A stretch of DNA of 64,000 nucleotides from Pseudaminobacter soli (ex Li et al. 2025) (GTDB lineage Bacteria > Pseudomonadota > Alphaproteobacteria > Rhizobiales > Rhizobiaceae), in the NCBI RefSeq assembly GCF_003012705.1, contig NZ_PXYL01000016.1, positions 1 to 64,000 on the forward strand. Reading direction: 5' to 3'. How positions within the stretch are numbered: position 1 is the first letter of the stretch; every line of letters starts with the position of its first letter. Made by a program: the position numbers and the translations under genes. The notes beneath the pieces were generated by a model that made no database searches, had not been told where the DNA came from, and saw only the letters and a list, made by a program, of their open reading frames with translations. Shown here one piece after another: positions 44,761 to 54,003 of the stretch.

Positions 44761-46578
44761 ATGGATCCGATGACTTTCTCGATCATCCGGCACCGACTGT
44801 TCCGCATCATCGACGAGGCGGTGATTACACTGAAGCACGTGTCGGGTACGGCTATCACCAACGAGGGCCATGACCTGATGGTCTCGCTCTACCGCGCTGA
44901 CGGCACGCTGTTGATGGGGGGCGTGGGCTTCCTGCACCACCTGACCAGCGCCGCCGAGGCCTGCAAGGCCGTGATCCGCCGCTTCAAGACCGACATCCAT
45001 GAAGGCGATGTCTTCTTGCTGAACGACCCATACACGGCGGCGCTGCATACCTCGGACGTCTATCTGGTCTCGCCCATCCACCATGCGGGCAAGCTGGTTG
45101 CCTGGTCGGCCTGTTTCGTCCATGTCAGCGACATCGGGGCAATGAACCCCGGCGGCTTCAGCCCGGATTCGCGTGACATCTATACCGAGGGCTTCTCCAG
45201 CCCCGGTATCCGTCTGGTCAGCCGCGGCGAGATCCAGCAGGACGTTCTGGACACCATCCTGAACATGGTCCGCTCGCCAGAGATGGTGTCGCTGGACCTG
45301 CGCTCGATGATAGCATGCAATAATGTCGCCCGAGAAAGGATGGGGGCGCTGATCGCCAAATACGGCGCCGACCTAGTCGACGAGGCCGGCGCCACGCTGA
45401 TCGAGCAGTCTGAGCGCCAGTTCCGCGCCCGCCTTGCCGAACTGCCCGACGGCAGCTGGCAGTCGCGTCAGTATATCGACGTGAACGGCGAAACCGCCTG
45501 CGTCCGGCTGACCATGACCAAGACGGGCGACGAACTGCTCTTCGACTTCTCAGGTTCTGACCCGCAAAGCCGCAATGCGATCAACTGCACGAAATGGGCT
45601 TCTCTGGGCGGGCTCTTCGCACCGCTCTTCCCGCTGCTGTGCCATGATATAACTTGGAACGAGGGCGCAATCCGGCCGGTAAAGATGATCGCGCCCGAGG
45701 GCACGATCGTGAACTGCATCCGCCCGGCGCCTGTCTCGGTCGCCACGGTGGGTGCGATCCAGTCGGTCAACAACGCCGCCTGCGCCACGATCGGCAAGAT
45801 GCTATCAGCCTCGGAGAAATACCGCGACGAAGCCAGCGCCGTCTGGCATGCCAACCACTTCGCAATCTTCATGTTCGGCCGCAACCGCAAGGGCCAATAT
45901 GCCATCGACATCCTGACCGAAACCTTCGCCGGCGCGGGCGGCGCGCGCAGCTTTGGCGACGGCGTGGACATCGGCGGCGAGATGCCGAATCCGATCTCAC
46001 GCATGGCGAATGTCGAGACGGCGGAAAGCGCCTTTCCGATCCTCTATCTCTTTCGCCGCCGCGCAAAGGACAGCGGCGGACCGGGCGAATACCGCGGCGG
46101 CACAGGGGGCGAGATGGCCTTCGTCCCGCATCGCTCGCTCGACGGTGGCATGGGCTTCGTCATCTCGGGCAAAGGCGCGCGGCATCCGATGTCGGACGGC
46201 CTGGCTGGCGGCTATCCCGGCGTACCGAACCGCTACATTCGCGTCGGCAAAGCCGATACCGGCGCGGCGGCCCATCTGACGGCGCGCAGCCTGGACGACA
46301 CGGCCGGCGAGCGGCAGCCGATCTCCTGGGGCATGTCCGCGCTTAACGACGGCGAGGCGCTCTATCTGCGCTGGAACGGCGGCGGCGGCTATGGCGATCC
46401 GCTGCGGCGCGACCCGGCCCGGGTCCAGCAGGATGTCGAGACCGGCCAGGTCAGCGACGAGGCCGCCCGCGACATCTATGGCGTAATCGGTGACGCCTCG
46501 GGCGTCAATCTGGCCGCAACCGAGGCGCGGCGCAAAGAGCTTCGCAAGACCCGGTTGAGCAATGGAGTTCGGAAATGA
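44761..46578 (+). CDS. hydantoinase B/oxoprolinase family protein, HyuB-type
   Basis: 605 aa from the ATG at 44761, chosen because AAGGGAGGG lies just upstream; an in-frame ATG at 44710 would add 17 residues. The family features EGHDLMVSLYRADG, FLLNDPYTAALHTSDVYLVS and NRYIRVGK are present, and the C-terminus has the glycine-rich NGGGGYGDPLRRDP (about residues 539-552). It is the catalytic/metal-binding partner of HyuA-type proteins. It ends with ATGA overlap to the zinc protein. Confidence 0.9.
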   Translation: MDPMTFSIIRHRLFRIIDEAVITLKHVSGTAITNEGHDLMVSLYRADGTLLMGGVGFLHHLTSAAEACKAVIRRFKTDIHEGDVFLLNDPYTAALHTSDVYLVSPIHHAGKLVAWSACFVHVSDIGAMNPGGFSPDSRDIYTEGFSSPGIRLVSRGEIQQDVLDTILNMVRSPEMVSLDLRSMIACNNVARERMGALIAKYGADLVDEAGATLIEQSERQFRARLAELPDGSWQSRQYIDVNGETACVRLTMTKTGDELLFDFSGSDPQSRNAINCTKWASLGGLFAPLFPLLCHDITWNEGAIRPVKMIAPEGTIVNCIRPAPVSVATVGAIQSVNNAACATIGKMLSASEKYRDEASAVWHANHFAIFMFGRNRKGQYAIDILTETFAGAGGARSFGDGVDIGGEMPNPISRMANVETAESAFPILYLFRRRAKDSGGPGEYRGGTGGEMAFVPHRSLDGGMGFVISGKGARHPMSDGLAGGYPGVPNRYIRVGKADTGAAAHLTARSLDDTAGERQPISWGMSALNDGEALYLRWNGGGGYGDPLRRDPARVQQDVETGQVSDEAARDIYGVIGDASGVNLAATEARRKELRKTRLSNGVRK

Positions 46579-46874
46579 GCGGGAAATACACCAATTTCAT
46601 TCTGCCCACCGTAGCGGTCGAGGGTTCGCGCGGGGCCGGACAGGCGTATTGCGCAACTTGCGCCACAGCGCTCGGCGAGCCTGGTGCGCATTGGAAAACA
46701 GGCTCTGTCCTGACCGAGGTGGCCCTAGCCGATATTCCCGGTGGCGGTTACGACACCGGTTTCCCGGGCGTATTCCTGAGGCATTTCTGCTGCCCGAACT
46801 GCGGCGAGTTGCTCGATACCGAAACCAGTGAAGCCGGCGAACCCGCTCTGGCGGACGCGCTGGTGCTGTCGTGA
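46575..46874 (+). CDS. small zinc-ribbon protein, acetone carboxylase gamma-like
   Basis: 99 aa, overlapping the HyuB-type stop by 4 nt. Two cysteine pairs, C26-x2-C29 and C73-x2-C76 (with C72), look like a zinc ribbon. Size, position and the RHFCCPNCGELLDTE end resemble the gamma subunit of acetone/acetophenone carboxylases, although it is shorter than AcxC. A third subunit is unusual for plain hydantoinases and hints at a carboxylase-like complex. Confidence 0.75.
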   Translation: MSGKYTNFILPTVAVEGSRGAGQAYCATCATALGEPGAHWKTGSVLTEVALADIPGGGYDTGFPGVFLRHFCCPNCGELLDTETSEAGEPALADALVLS

Positions 46875-47289
46875 TCCAATCCAGGGAACAATTCCGGACG
46901 AGGCCCCCTCGAATTTCTGCCGGGCCACGGCGAGGCGCCTGCCCTTCCATCTGGTCCGGCGGAATAGGGCATCCTGCCTGGGTTTTCCCGCGATGAGACT
47001 CGGCTTTTCGGCCATCACGGTCGGCTTCCAAACAAGCGTCGTAGCTCCGGCCGGACACTCGGGCAACGAGCCCATGCGAACGACAGCGAAGAGATCTGCC
47101 ATGTACCGTGAGCCAGGATGCGCTTCAATGTCGACGGCGGGCCCCACCACCAGGATGCCGGCGACACGAAACAATTCAAATGCGTCGATCCACATCGCTG
47201 GGGGGAAACCTCGCGCAGCGAGAAACACACTCGCAGTGGATGTTCCCGGGCGCTTTGAGTTTCTGATCCAGATACCAAGGAGACAATAT
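46875..47289. other. 415-nt spacer without a recognised gene
   Basis: Both strands are open for long stretches here because of high GC, but neither reading matches a family I know and neither has a good ribosome binding site at its start. I annotate no gene. A promoter for the cysteine hydrolase is expected but not evident. Confidence 0.45.
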
Positions 47290-47988
47290 ATGCACAGCGT
47301 TGGCATTCGTCAGGAGATCATCGATCGTGTCGTGAAGAGACGCGGCAAGCTGCATGTGTTCGAAGATCTGGTGCCGTCTGAAACTGCGGTCGTCGTGATC
47401 GACATGCAGGGCACCTTCTGCGACGCAGGCGCCCCAGCCGAAGTGCCGCTGTCGCGTGGCATCATAAGCTCGATCAACCGCCTGAACGCTGGCGTGCGCA
47501 GGCTTGGCGGCCGAGTGATCTGGGTCACCCATGCCGTGCGTAAGTGGCACAGCGGTAACGAATGGTCGAATTTCATCGACCACTTTGTCGCCGACGAGAT
47601 CCGCATCCGCACACTGGAATCTATGGTGCCCGACGCGCCCGGCCAGCGCGTCACGCAGGGACTGGAGGTCGACCCCGCCGACATACAGATGATCAAGAAC
47701 CGCTATTCGGCGCTGACGCCAGGCAGTTCCCAGTTAGAGCGCGTACTTCGCAGCCTCGGCATCCGCAACCTGCTGATTGTGGGCACGAAAACCAATGTGT
47801 GCTGCGAATCCACCACCCGAGACGCCATGATGATGGATTTCCGGCCGGTGATGATCTCGGACGGCACGGCCGCGCTCTCGGACCGGGAACACCAATCGGC
47901 CCTCGAGAACGTGATCCAGCAATTCGGCGATGTCTACAGCGTCGATGAGGTCCTGGCACTGATTGAAAGATCGAAGACCGTCGCCTGA
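47290..47988 (+). CDS. cysteine hydrolase of the isochorismatase superfamily (N-carbamoyl amidohydrolase-like)
   Basis: 232 aa from the ATG at 47290, with AAGGAG 7 nt upstream; the longer open frame to 46828 is spacer. The catalytic triad is D38 (VIDMQG), K136 (IKNRYSA) and C171 (TNVCCESTTRDA), with the cis-peptide region before the cysteine. The superfamily includes N-carbamoylsarcosine amidase, ureidoacrylate amidohydrolase, biuret hydrolase and maleamate amidase. Placed after an ATP-dependent hydantoinase-type complex, an N-carbamoyl amino-acid amidase (as in N-methylhydantoin breakdown) is a reasonable guess. Confidence 0.87.
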   Translation: MHSVGIRQEIIDRVVKRRGKLHVFEDLVPSETAVVVIDMQGTFCDAGAPAEVPLSRGIISSINRLNAGVRRLGGRVIWVTHAVRKWHSGNEWSNFIDHFVADEIRIRTLESMVPDAPGQRVTQGLEVDPADIQMIKNRYSALTPGSSQLERVLRSLGIRNLLIVGTKTNVCCESTTRDAMMMDFRPVMISDGTAALSDREHQSALENVIQQFGDVYSVDEVLALIERSKTVA

Positions 47989-48061
47989 ACCGCACTGCCC
48001 TTCAAGGAATAAGCTCGTGGCAAAAGAACCGCGAGCGTCCAACAGAGAGAGGAACTAAAAA

Positions 48062-49021
48062 ATGAGCATACGCTCAATTGCGCTGTCCGCGCTAGCGACG
48101 GCGATGATAATCTGCGCCCAGCCGGCCATGGCCAAGACGCTCAAGGTCGCGCTGATCCTGCCTGGTTCGATCACCGATGGCACCTTCAATTCCGCTGCCA
48201 ACAAGGGCATCAAGGCGGCCAAAGCGAAATATGACATCGACGTCTCGGTCCGCGAAAATGTCGATGTCGCCCAAATCGCGGAGGTGCTGACCAGCTACGC
48301 CCGCGATCACTACGATGTCATCATCAGTCACGGCTTCCAGTTCGCCGAACCGGTGATGGACATCCATGCCGACTATCCCGAAACCTGGTTCATCGTGAAC
48401 ACGGCCCAGGTCGCAGCCGAGCCGAATGTCGCCTCGTTCGACAATGATTGGGGCAATGCCGGCTATATTGCCGGCGCCGTCGCCGCATTGGTCTCGAAGA
48501 CCGGGACCATCGGCCATGTCGGCGGCATCCCGGTCCCAGTGATCGAGGATTACAATGCGGGTTTCGCGCGCGGCGCGAAGCGCGTGAAGCCCGATACGAA
48601 GATCCTCTCGTCCTATGTCGGGTCGTTCTCGGATGTCGCCAAGGGCGCCGAGATCACAACCTCGCTGATCGAACAGGGCGCCGATGTCGTGACCTCGACC
48701 GGCAACGAGAACGTGGTCGGCACGATCCAGGCGGCCGAGAAGGCCGGTGTTCTGGCTATAGGTTCGGCCTTTGATTCCTATGAGCTCGCGCCGGATACAA
48801 TTGTAACTACCGCGCTCGTCAACATGAATGTGAACATCGACCTTGCGCTTGGTCGGGTGATCGACGGCACATTGAAGCCGCAAAGCTACGTCCTGGGCCT
48901 CGCCGATGGCGGGATCGGACTTGCCCCGTTCCGCGGCCGTTTCGCCGGATTGATCTCGACCGAGGATCAGGCCGTCATCAACGGGGTAATGGCCGACGTG
49001 CTTGCCGGCAAAACCCACTGA
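48062..49021 (+). CDS. BMP family ABC transporter substrate-binding protein (nucleoside/PnrA-like)
   Basis: 319 aa with a Sec signal ending at AMA (residue 24). The mature protein has ALILPGSITDGTFNSAANKG and the FDNDWGNAGYIAGAVAALVS stretch of the BMP/PnrA family, whose members bind purine nucleosides or related compounds. It lacks a lipobox, so it is a soluble periplasmic protein. An AGAGAGGA lies upstream of the ATG. It is the first gene of a four-gene importer. Confidence 0.9.
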   Translation: MSIRSIALSALATAMIICAQPAMAKTLKVALILPGSITDGTFNSAANKGIKAAKAKYDIDVSVRENVDVAQIAEVLTSYARDHYDVIISHGFQFAEPVMDIHADYPETWFIVNTAQVAAEPNVASFDNDWGNAGYIAGAVAALVSKTGTIGHVGGIPVPVIEDYNAGFARGAKRVKPDTKILSSYVGSFSDVAKGAEITTSLIEQGADVVTSTGNENVVGTIQAAEKAGVLAIGSAFDSYELAPDTIVTTALVNMNVNIDLALGRVIDGTLKPQSYVLGLADGGIGLAPFRGRFAGLISTEDQAVINGVMADVLAGKTH

Positions 49022-49028
49022 GCGCGCC

Positions 49029-50564
49029 ATGATATCAGGCCCCATCCTGGCGCTCGATGGCGTCTCGAAATCCTATGGCGATGTTCTGGCCATCGACGAT
49101 GTTTCCCTAAACATCGCAGTTGGGGAGGTTTTCGCCCTGATCGGTGAGAACGGCGCAGGAAAGAGCACCATCGTCAAGATGATGTCGGGCGAGATCGCGC
49201 CAAGCCGGGGCACGATCCGCGTCTTGGGGGAGAAGGTCGCCTTTTCCAGCCCCCGCGACGCGCTGGCGCGTGGTATCAGCGTTGTGCATCAGCATTACGC
49301 CTTGGTACCGGATTTCACGGTGGCCGAGAACTTCGCGCTCGGCACCGCCCCCTTGGGGCGACTCGACCGCTCCGCGCTGAACAGACGAATCCGAACTTTG
49401 GCGGCGTCGGTCGGTGTCGAGATCGACCCCGACGCGCTGGTCGGATCACTGGATGTCGCCGGCCAGCAGAAGATCGAAATCCTCAAGGCTTTGGCCCGCG
49501 AGCCGCGTTTTCTGATCCTCGACGAACCCGCCGCTGTCCTGTCACCCGAGGACGCCGACCGGCTCTTCCTGGCCATTGAGCGCATCCGGCGGCAAGGCAT
49601 CAGCGTGGTGCTGGTCACGCATCGCCTGGCGGATGTATTCCGCATCTGCGACCGGGTGGCTGTGATGCGCATGGGGCGGCTGGTGGTCGAGGGCGACGTC
49701 ACCAACTTCGCGCCAGAGGATCTGATCTCGCTGATGATGACCGGCGAACGCGGCGCGGCCCTGCCCTCCCAGCCGTGCGCACGAGCGGCGACGGCGACCG
49801 CCGCCAGGGGCGACACCCCAGTCCTGCAGGTGCGCGATCTGGAATTGCATCGCGCGAACGGCTCGGTCGCCGTGCGGAGCATGAGCTTCGATCTGGCAGC
49901 GGGCGAGATCCTTGCCGTGGCCGGCGTCGAGGGCAACGGTCAGACTGAGCTCGTCCGTAGCATTGCCGGGCTGGAGCGCCAGGCATGCGGCAGCATCGGG
50001 TTCAGCGCTCTGGAGGGTGAATTGTCGAGCCACAGCCCCCAAGCCCTGCGGCAGGCCGGCCTCGCACATGTGCCCGAGGACCGGATCCATGACGGTATCG
50101 TGCTGACGCAGAGTCTAGCCGAGAACCTGCTTTTGGGCCATCTGCACCACCCGGCGTTCGTGCGCAAGGGTGTCATTCGCCGCGATAGCGTAGTGCGACA
50201 AACCACCCAGGTGATCCAGGATTACGGCATCCGCACCACCGGGCCGATGCAGCCAATCGGCAGGCTTTCGGGCGGCAATCAGCAGAAACTGGTGCTCGCC
50301 CGGGAGTTCATGAACGATCCCTGCCTTCTTTTGGCCGCGCACCCCTCGCGCGGGCTGGATATTCGTACAAGCGCCTTGGTTCAGGGTCTGCTGATTGAAC
50401 ATCGCGACCGTGGGGCGGCAATCCTGCTGGTCTCGGCCGATCTCGACGAGATCTGGGCCATCGCCGACCGGGTCATCGTGCTCTCCGACACCAGGATGCA
50501 TGGGCCAGTCCCCATCCACGAAACGACACGGCAGGAGGTCGGCGCATGGATGGCCGGGCACTGA
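49029..50564 (+). CDS. ABC transporter ATP-binding protein, tandem ATPase (nucleoside/sugar type)
   Basis: 511 aa from the ATG at 49029, 7 nt after the binding-protein stop. Two ATPase domains are present. The first has Walker A GENGAGKST (about 36-44), LDEPAAVLSPED and THRLADVF. The second has a degenerate Walker A (GVEGNGQTE) and the signature LSGGNQQKLVLARE. This asymmetry is normal for the RbsA/YufO type. The last 19 nt overlap the first permease gene. Confidence 0.92.
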   Translation: MISGPILALDGVSKSYGDVLAIDDVSLNIAVGEVFALIGENGAGKSTIVKMMSGEIAPSRGTIRVLGEKVAFSSPRDALARGISVVHQHYALVPDFTVAENFALGTAPLGRLDRSALNRRIRTLAASVGVEIDPDALVGSLDVAGQQKIEILKALAREPRFLILDEPAAVLSPEDADRLFLAIERIRRQGISVVLVTHRLADVFRICDRVAVMRMGRLVVEGDVTNFAPEDLISLMMTGERGAALPSQPCARAATATAARGDTPVLQVRDLELHRANGSVAVRSMSFDLAAGEILAVAGVEGNGQTELVRSIAGLERQACGSIGFSALEGELSSHSPQALRQAGLAHVPEDRIHDGIVLTQSLAENLLLGHLHHPAFVRKGVIRRDSVVRQTTQVIQDYGIRTTGPMQPIGRLSGGNQQKLVLAREFMNDPCLLLAAHPSRGLDIRTSALVQGLLIEHRDRGAAILLVSADLDEIWAIADRVIVLSDTRMHGPVPIHETTRQEVGAWMAGH

Positions 50565-51616
50565 ACGATTCTACGCAAGCCAGCGCCGGGCACACGTCCA
50601 CCGCAAGACGGCTGTCGCCTGAGGCGCGGGCGGCCATACTGACGCTGGTCGGTGGAGCGCTGGCGCTTGCGGGGCTGATCCTATTGGCAGGAGAGAGCCC
50701 GGCCCGGGTCCTCACTTTGATGCTGCGCGAAGGGTTCCTGACCCTTAACGGTCTCGGAGCTGCAGCGACCAGGGCGATTCCGCTGTGCCTGATCGCATTG
50801 GGCCTTGCGGCGTCATTCCGGGCCGGAATCTACAACATCGGCGCGGACGGGCAGCTTGCCGTCGGAACCGCCGTTGCGGTCGCCTGCGCTGGATCTGTTG
50901 CGGGCCTGCCGTTCGGCACAGGCATTGCGCTGCTGCTGATCGCAGCCATGCTGGGGGGCGCCGCCTGGGGGGCGGTCGCCGGACTGCTGAAAGTGCGTTT
51001 CGGCGCCAATGAGATCGTCACCACAATTATGCTGAACTACATTGCCGCCAATGTGATCGGCTGGCTGGTGCGTGGCCCCATACAGGAACCGATGCGGATG
51101 TTCCCCCGCACCGCGCGCCTGCCCGAGATCCTGCGTCTGCCGATCCTGTTCGAGGGCACACGGATTTCGGCTGGGTTGATCGTCGCGCTGCTGGCTGTGG
51201 TGATCCTGTGGTTCCTGCTGACGCGGACGCGTTACGGATTCTCGCTGGCAGTAATGGGCCTGAATAGCTCGGCCGCGCGGTTCAGCGGGCTCTCGAGGGG
51301 CCGCCTGACGGGGGGCGTTTTGGCGCTGAGCGGCGCGATGGCTGGGCTGGCCGGCATCGTCGAAGTGCTGGGCTTGCATGGCCGCCTGCAAGAAGGCTTT
51401 GCGCCCGGTTTCGGCATTACAGCGATCACCGTCGCCCTGCTCGCTAGGCTCAACCCATTGCTAATTCCGGTCGCGGCGCTTGGCCTTGGCGGGCTCTATG
51501 TCGGCTCGGCCGCAGTTGCACGGGATACCGCGGTTCCTTTCCCACTCGTCAGCATCATCGAGGCCGCCGTCATCTTCGGCTTCCTATTGATTTCTGTCCT
51601 GCGCCGCAAAGCATGA
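50546..51616 (+). CDS. ABC transporter permease, nucleoside/branched-chain type (YufP-like)
   Basis: 356 aa. The ATG at 50546 has GGAGG 8 nt upstream, inside the ATPase gene. About eight to ten membrane helices with SFRAGIYNIGADGQLAVGTA (residues about 91-110) and FGANEIVTTIMLNYIAANVI match the BPD_transp_2 family of BMP-linked importers. Confidence 0.9.
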   Translation: MDGRALNDSTQASAGHTSTARRLSPEARAAILTLVGGALALAGLILLAGESPARVLTLMLREGFLTLNGLGAAATRAIPLCLIALGLAASFRAGIYNIGADGQLAVGTAVAVACAGSVAGLPFGTGIALLLIAAMLGGAAWGAVAGLLKVRFGANEIVTTIMLNYIAANVIGWLVRGPIQEPMRMFPRTARLPEILRLPILFEGTRISAGLIVALLAVVILWFLLTRTRYGFSLAVMGLNSSAARFSGLSRGRLTGGVLALSGAMAGLAGIVEVLGLHGRLQEGFAPGFGITAITVALLARLNPLLIPVAALGLGGLYVGSAAVARDTAVPFPLVSIIEAAVIFGFLLISVLRRKA

Positions 51617-51650
51617 CCCGCATTTCGCCCAGTTCCAGAAAGGAATGACA

Positions 51651-52568
51651 ATGGATCAGGTTGTAGTCGTCGCGGCTATCGCAAGCGGCATCCGTTTCGC
51701 CATGCCGATCCTTTTCGCTGCTCTGGGGGAAACGGTCAGCGAAAAGGCCGGCGTGCTGAACGTGGGCATCGAGGGGATCATGCTGATCGGCGCCTTCCTT
51801 GCTGTGCTCATCTCGGTGCAGACTGGCTCACCCTGGGTCGGCCTTCTGGCTGCGATAGCGGGCGGCATCGCCCTTGGCCTGCTACACGGCTGGATGGTGG
51901 TGGTGCTGAAGGTCGACCAGATCGTGTCGGGCATCGCGCTAGTGGTGCTCGGGGCCGGGCTTTCAGGCTTCGGCTATAGGCTGGCCCTTGACGGTGGCGC
52001 CGTCCGCGTGCCCGGCTTCCGGCAACTGGATCTTGGACTACTGTCCCACCTGCCCGTCGTCGGCCCCGTCCTGTTCAGCCAGCATTTCCTCGCCTACGTC
52101 GGTATCGCATTGGCCTTCGCGCTCGGCTTCATGCTGCGCCGTACCGGGCTAGGCCTAACCATCCGCGCCGTGGGCGAAACACCCGAGGCCGCAGCCGCCG
52201 CGGGCATTGAGATCGACCGGGTACGCCTGTGCTGTGCCGCATTCGGCGGCAGTCTCGCAGGGATCGGTGGCGCCTTTCTGTCCACGGCGCAACTTGCCGG
52301 CTTTGTCGAGAATATGGTGTCCGGGCGCGGCTTCATAGCGCTGGCTTGCGTCGTCTTCTCGCGCTGGAGACCGGTAGGCGCCCTGTTTGCCGCGCTAGCG
52401 TTCGGCATCGCCGATGCGGCGCAGGTGCGAATGCAAGCGCTTTATCCTGACATTCCCTATCAGGCCTTTATCATCCTGCCCTTCGTCATCGCGCTACTTG
52501 CGATGACAATGCCCGGAGGCGCTGCTCGCGGCCCTGCGCAACTGGGCAGGCCTTTCCGGCGCGGTTAA
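51651..52568 (+). CDS. ABC transporter permease, nucleoside/branched-chain type (YufQ-like)
   Basis: 305 aa from the ATG at 51651, with AAAGGA upstream (an ATG at 51645 is too close to it). LFAALGETVSEKAGVLNVGI (about residues 21-40), then EGIMLIGAF, is the family hallmark. It is the second channel half of the importer. Confidence 0.9.
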   Translation: MDQVVVVAAIASGIRFAMPILFAALGETVSEKAGVLNVGIEGIMLIGAFLAVLISVQTGSPWVGLLAAIAGGIALGLLHGWMVVVLKVDQIVSGIALVVLGAGLSGFGYRLALDGGAVRVPGFRQLDLGLLSHLPVVGPVLFSQHFLAYVGIALAFALGFMLRRTGLGLTIRAVGETPEAAAAAGIEIDRVRLCCAAFGGSLAGIGGAFLSTAQLAGFVENMVSGRGFIALACVVFSRWRPVGALFAALAFGIADAAQVRMQALYPDIPYQAFIILPFVIALLAMTMPGGAARGPAQLGRPFRRG

Positions 52569-52589
52569 GCAGCGCGCCCCTCCCCCAGC

Positions 52590-52622
52590 CGCGCCGGCAG
52601 TGTCTCGGACAGAGCCGGCGCG
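52590..52622. terminator. stem-loop between convergent genes, possible bidirectional terminator
   Basis: A perfect 9-bp GC-rich stem (CGCGCCGGC and GCCGGCGCG, 52590-52598 and 52614-52622) encloses a smaller TGTC-TCG-GACA hairpin. It lies 21 nt after the plus-strand permease stop and 13 nt after the end of the minus-strand binding protein gene. No T-tract is present on either side, so it could also be an mRNA 3' stabilising structure. Confidence 0.55.
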
Positions 52623-52635
52623 AGGATTCAGTCGA

Positions 52636-53646
52636 TCACTTATTGATCCGTGCCGCCGCCGTATCCACCACGGACAGGTCCACATAGGGCAAAATATCCA
52701 GCCGCTTTTTCAAGAAGCCTGCCTCGAACTGGTTGTCGATGTTTGATTGCAGTGCCTGGATATTGGGTCGGGCGTCCGGGTCTCGGAAAGCGTCCTGATC
52801 AGTGAAAAGCCAGCCTTTGTAGAATTCCTGCGGCTGCTTGGTGAATTCCGAGACGATCCTGATCGCCTCCTCGCGATTGGCAGGGTCCTCGTACCAGCGG
52901 CGGGCGCGGATCACATCCTCCATGAAATCCGCCAGCGCAGCCCTGTGCTTATCGATGAACTCGCTTTTCGCTGCCCAAAGCAGGGTCTGCGTCGGACCGA
53001 CATATTCACCTTGCGTGAACAACATCCGAGAGGCCGCCTTCAGTTCGGGATCGTGAGCGAAGGGAAGCGTCGCCGATACTAGATCCACCTTCTTTTCCAG
53101 CAGCAGCGCTTTCATCGTCGGCAAGGGTGCCTCGATGATGGTGACGTCGCGCTTGTCCTGCATGTCATGGCGCCGCAGTGCCGTGCGCAGCGCGATGTCG
53201 ATGGCGCCGCCCGCGCCGTTGGTCGCAAGCACCTTCCCCTTGAGATCCTCGATCTTCTGGATCGGGCTGTCCTTGAGGACGAGAAAGCCTTCCTGGAAGT
53301 GGCCGGGGGTATTGCCCTGGAAATCGTCCGCGACGACGCGCAGGTCGGTCATGCCGGCATTCTGCACAGCCAAGGCGAAGGACGAATACGAAAACAGCGC
53401 GATGTCCAGCTCTCCCGCGCCCATGGCGGTCAGGATCTGCGGGCTGCCATTGAAGCGGATCGGTTCGATCGTGTAACTCTTGTCCAAATGCTGCGCGACG
53501 CCCTCCTTGGCAAACAGAATGGGCGCCAGATTGGTGGGTGCAGCGATCCAGGCAATTCGGATGTTGACCGGCTCCTCCGCCCCGGCGGCGGCCGCGCCGG
53601 CGAACAGCAGCACACAAGCCGCCAGGCATGATTTCAGTAAGCGCAT
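52636..53646 (-). CDS. ABC transporter substrate-binding protein, NMT1/TauA/SsuA type
   Basis: 336 aa with a Sec signal (LLKSCLAACVLLFAGAAAAG, cleavage near residue 23). The mature protein has RIAWIAAPTNLAPILFAKEG and the YSSFALAVQNAGMTDLRVVA region of the sulfonate/nitrate/taurine-type binding family. No matching permease or ATPase is adjacent. The SsuBC-type importer at the right edge of the window is its best candidate partner. It diverges from the formamidase-type gene. Confidence 0.86.
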   Translation of the reverse strand: MRLLKSCLAACVLLFAGAAAAGAEEPVNIRIAWIAAPTNLAPILFAKEGVAQHLDKSYTIEPIRFNGSPQILTAMGAGELDIALFSYSSFALAVQNAGMTDLRVVADDFQGNTPGHFQEGFLVLKDSPIQKIEDLKGKVLATNGAGGAIDIALRTALRRHDMQDKRDVTIIEAPLPTMKALLLEKKVDLVSATLPFAHDPELKAASRMLFTQGEYVGPTQTLLWAAKSEFIDKHRAALADFMEDVIRARRWYEDPANREEAIRIVSEFTKQPQEFYKGWLFTDQDAFRDPDARPNIQALQSNIDNQFEAGFLKKRLDILPYVDLSVVDTAAARINK

Positions 53647-53872
53647 TGAATGTTCCTCATCTGTTGGTGGCTCGTTGTCGGCGGAAGCTTCTTCTCACCT
53701 GCGTCGCGCAGGCGCCGGCTTCCCTCATCACGGTTTTGCAGAACGCGCAGGACAAACTCTCTACGCCATTCCCCTGCCGGCGAAACCCTAGAAAACGCAG
53801 CCGGAGCATGACCGAAACTTGAGTCATCAGGGTCGCCAAAATGCAGTATAGGTTGCTCTTTATCGCTCTTCA

Positions 53873-53886
53873 ACCAACATGTTGGT
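53873..53886. promoter_or_regulatory. perfect palindrome in a divergent promoter region, probable operator
   Basis: ACCAACATGTTGGT is fully symmetric. It lies in the AT-rich 357-nt gap between the minus-strand binding protein gene (start 53646) and the plus-strand formamidase-type gene (start 54004). GTATAC at 53909-53914 and TTGACA at 53950-53955 (plus strand) add to the promoter character of the gap. The binding protein is not evident. Confidence 0.58.
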
Positions 53887-54003
53887 CTAATTGATAGGCA
53901 TTCGCGACGTATACTATATAAATTCAATAAGCGAAAATAATTTTCCTTATTGACATAGCGCCGTGCCTTTCGCACCATCCGGTCAATGATCGGAGGCCAC
54001 CCC

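Noticed and set aside
43803-44861. 352-aa open frame on the minus strand
   Set aside because: Antisense to the HyuA-type gene, which has intact ATP-binding motifs.
46725-47306. 193-aa open frame on the minus strand across the 46.9-47.3 kb spacer
   Set aside because: It overlaps the zinc protein gene and the start of the cysteine hydrolase, and no domain is recognisable; the opposite strand is open as well.
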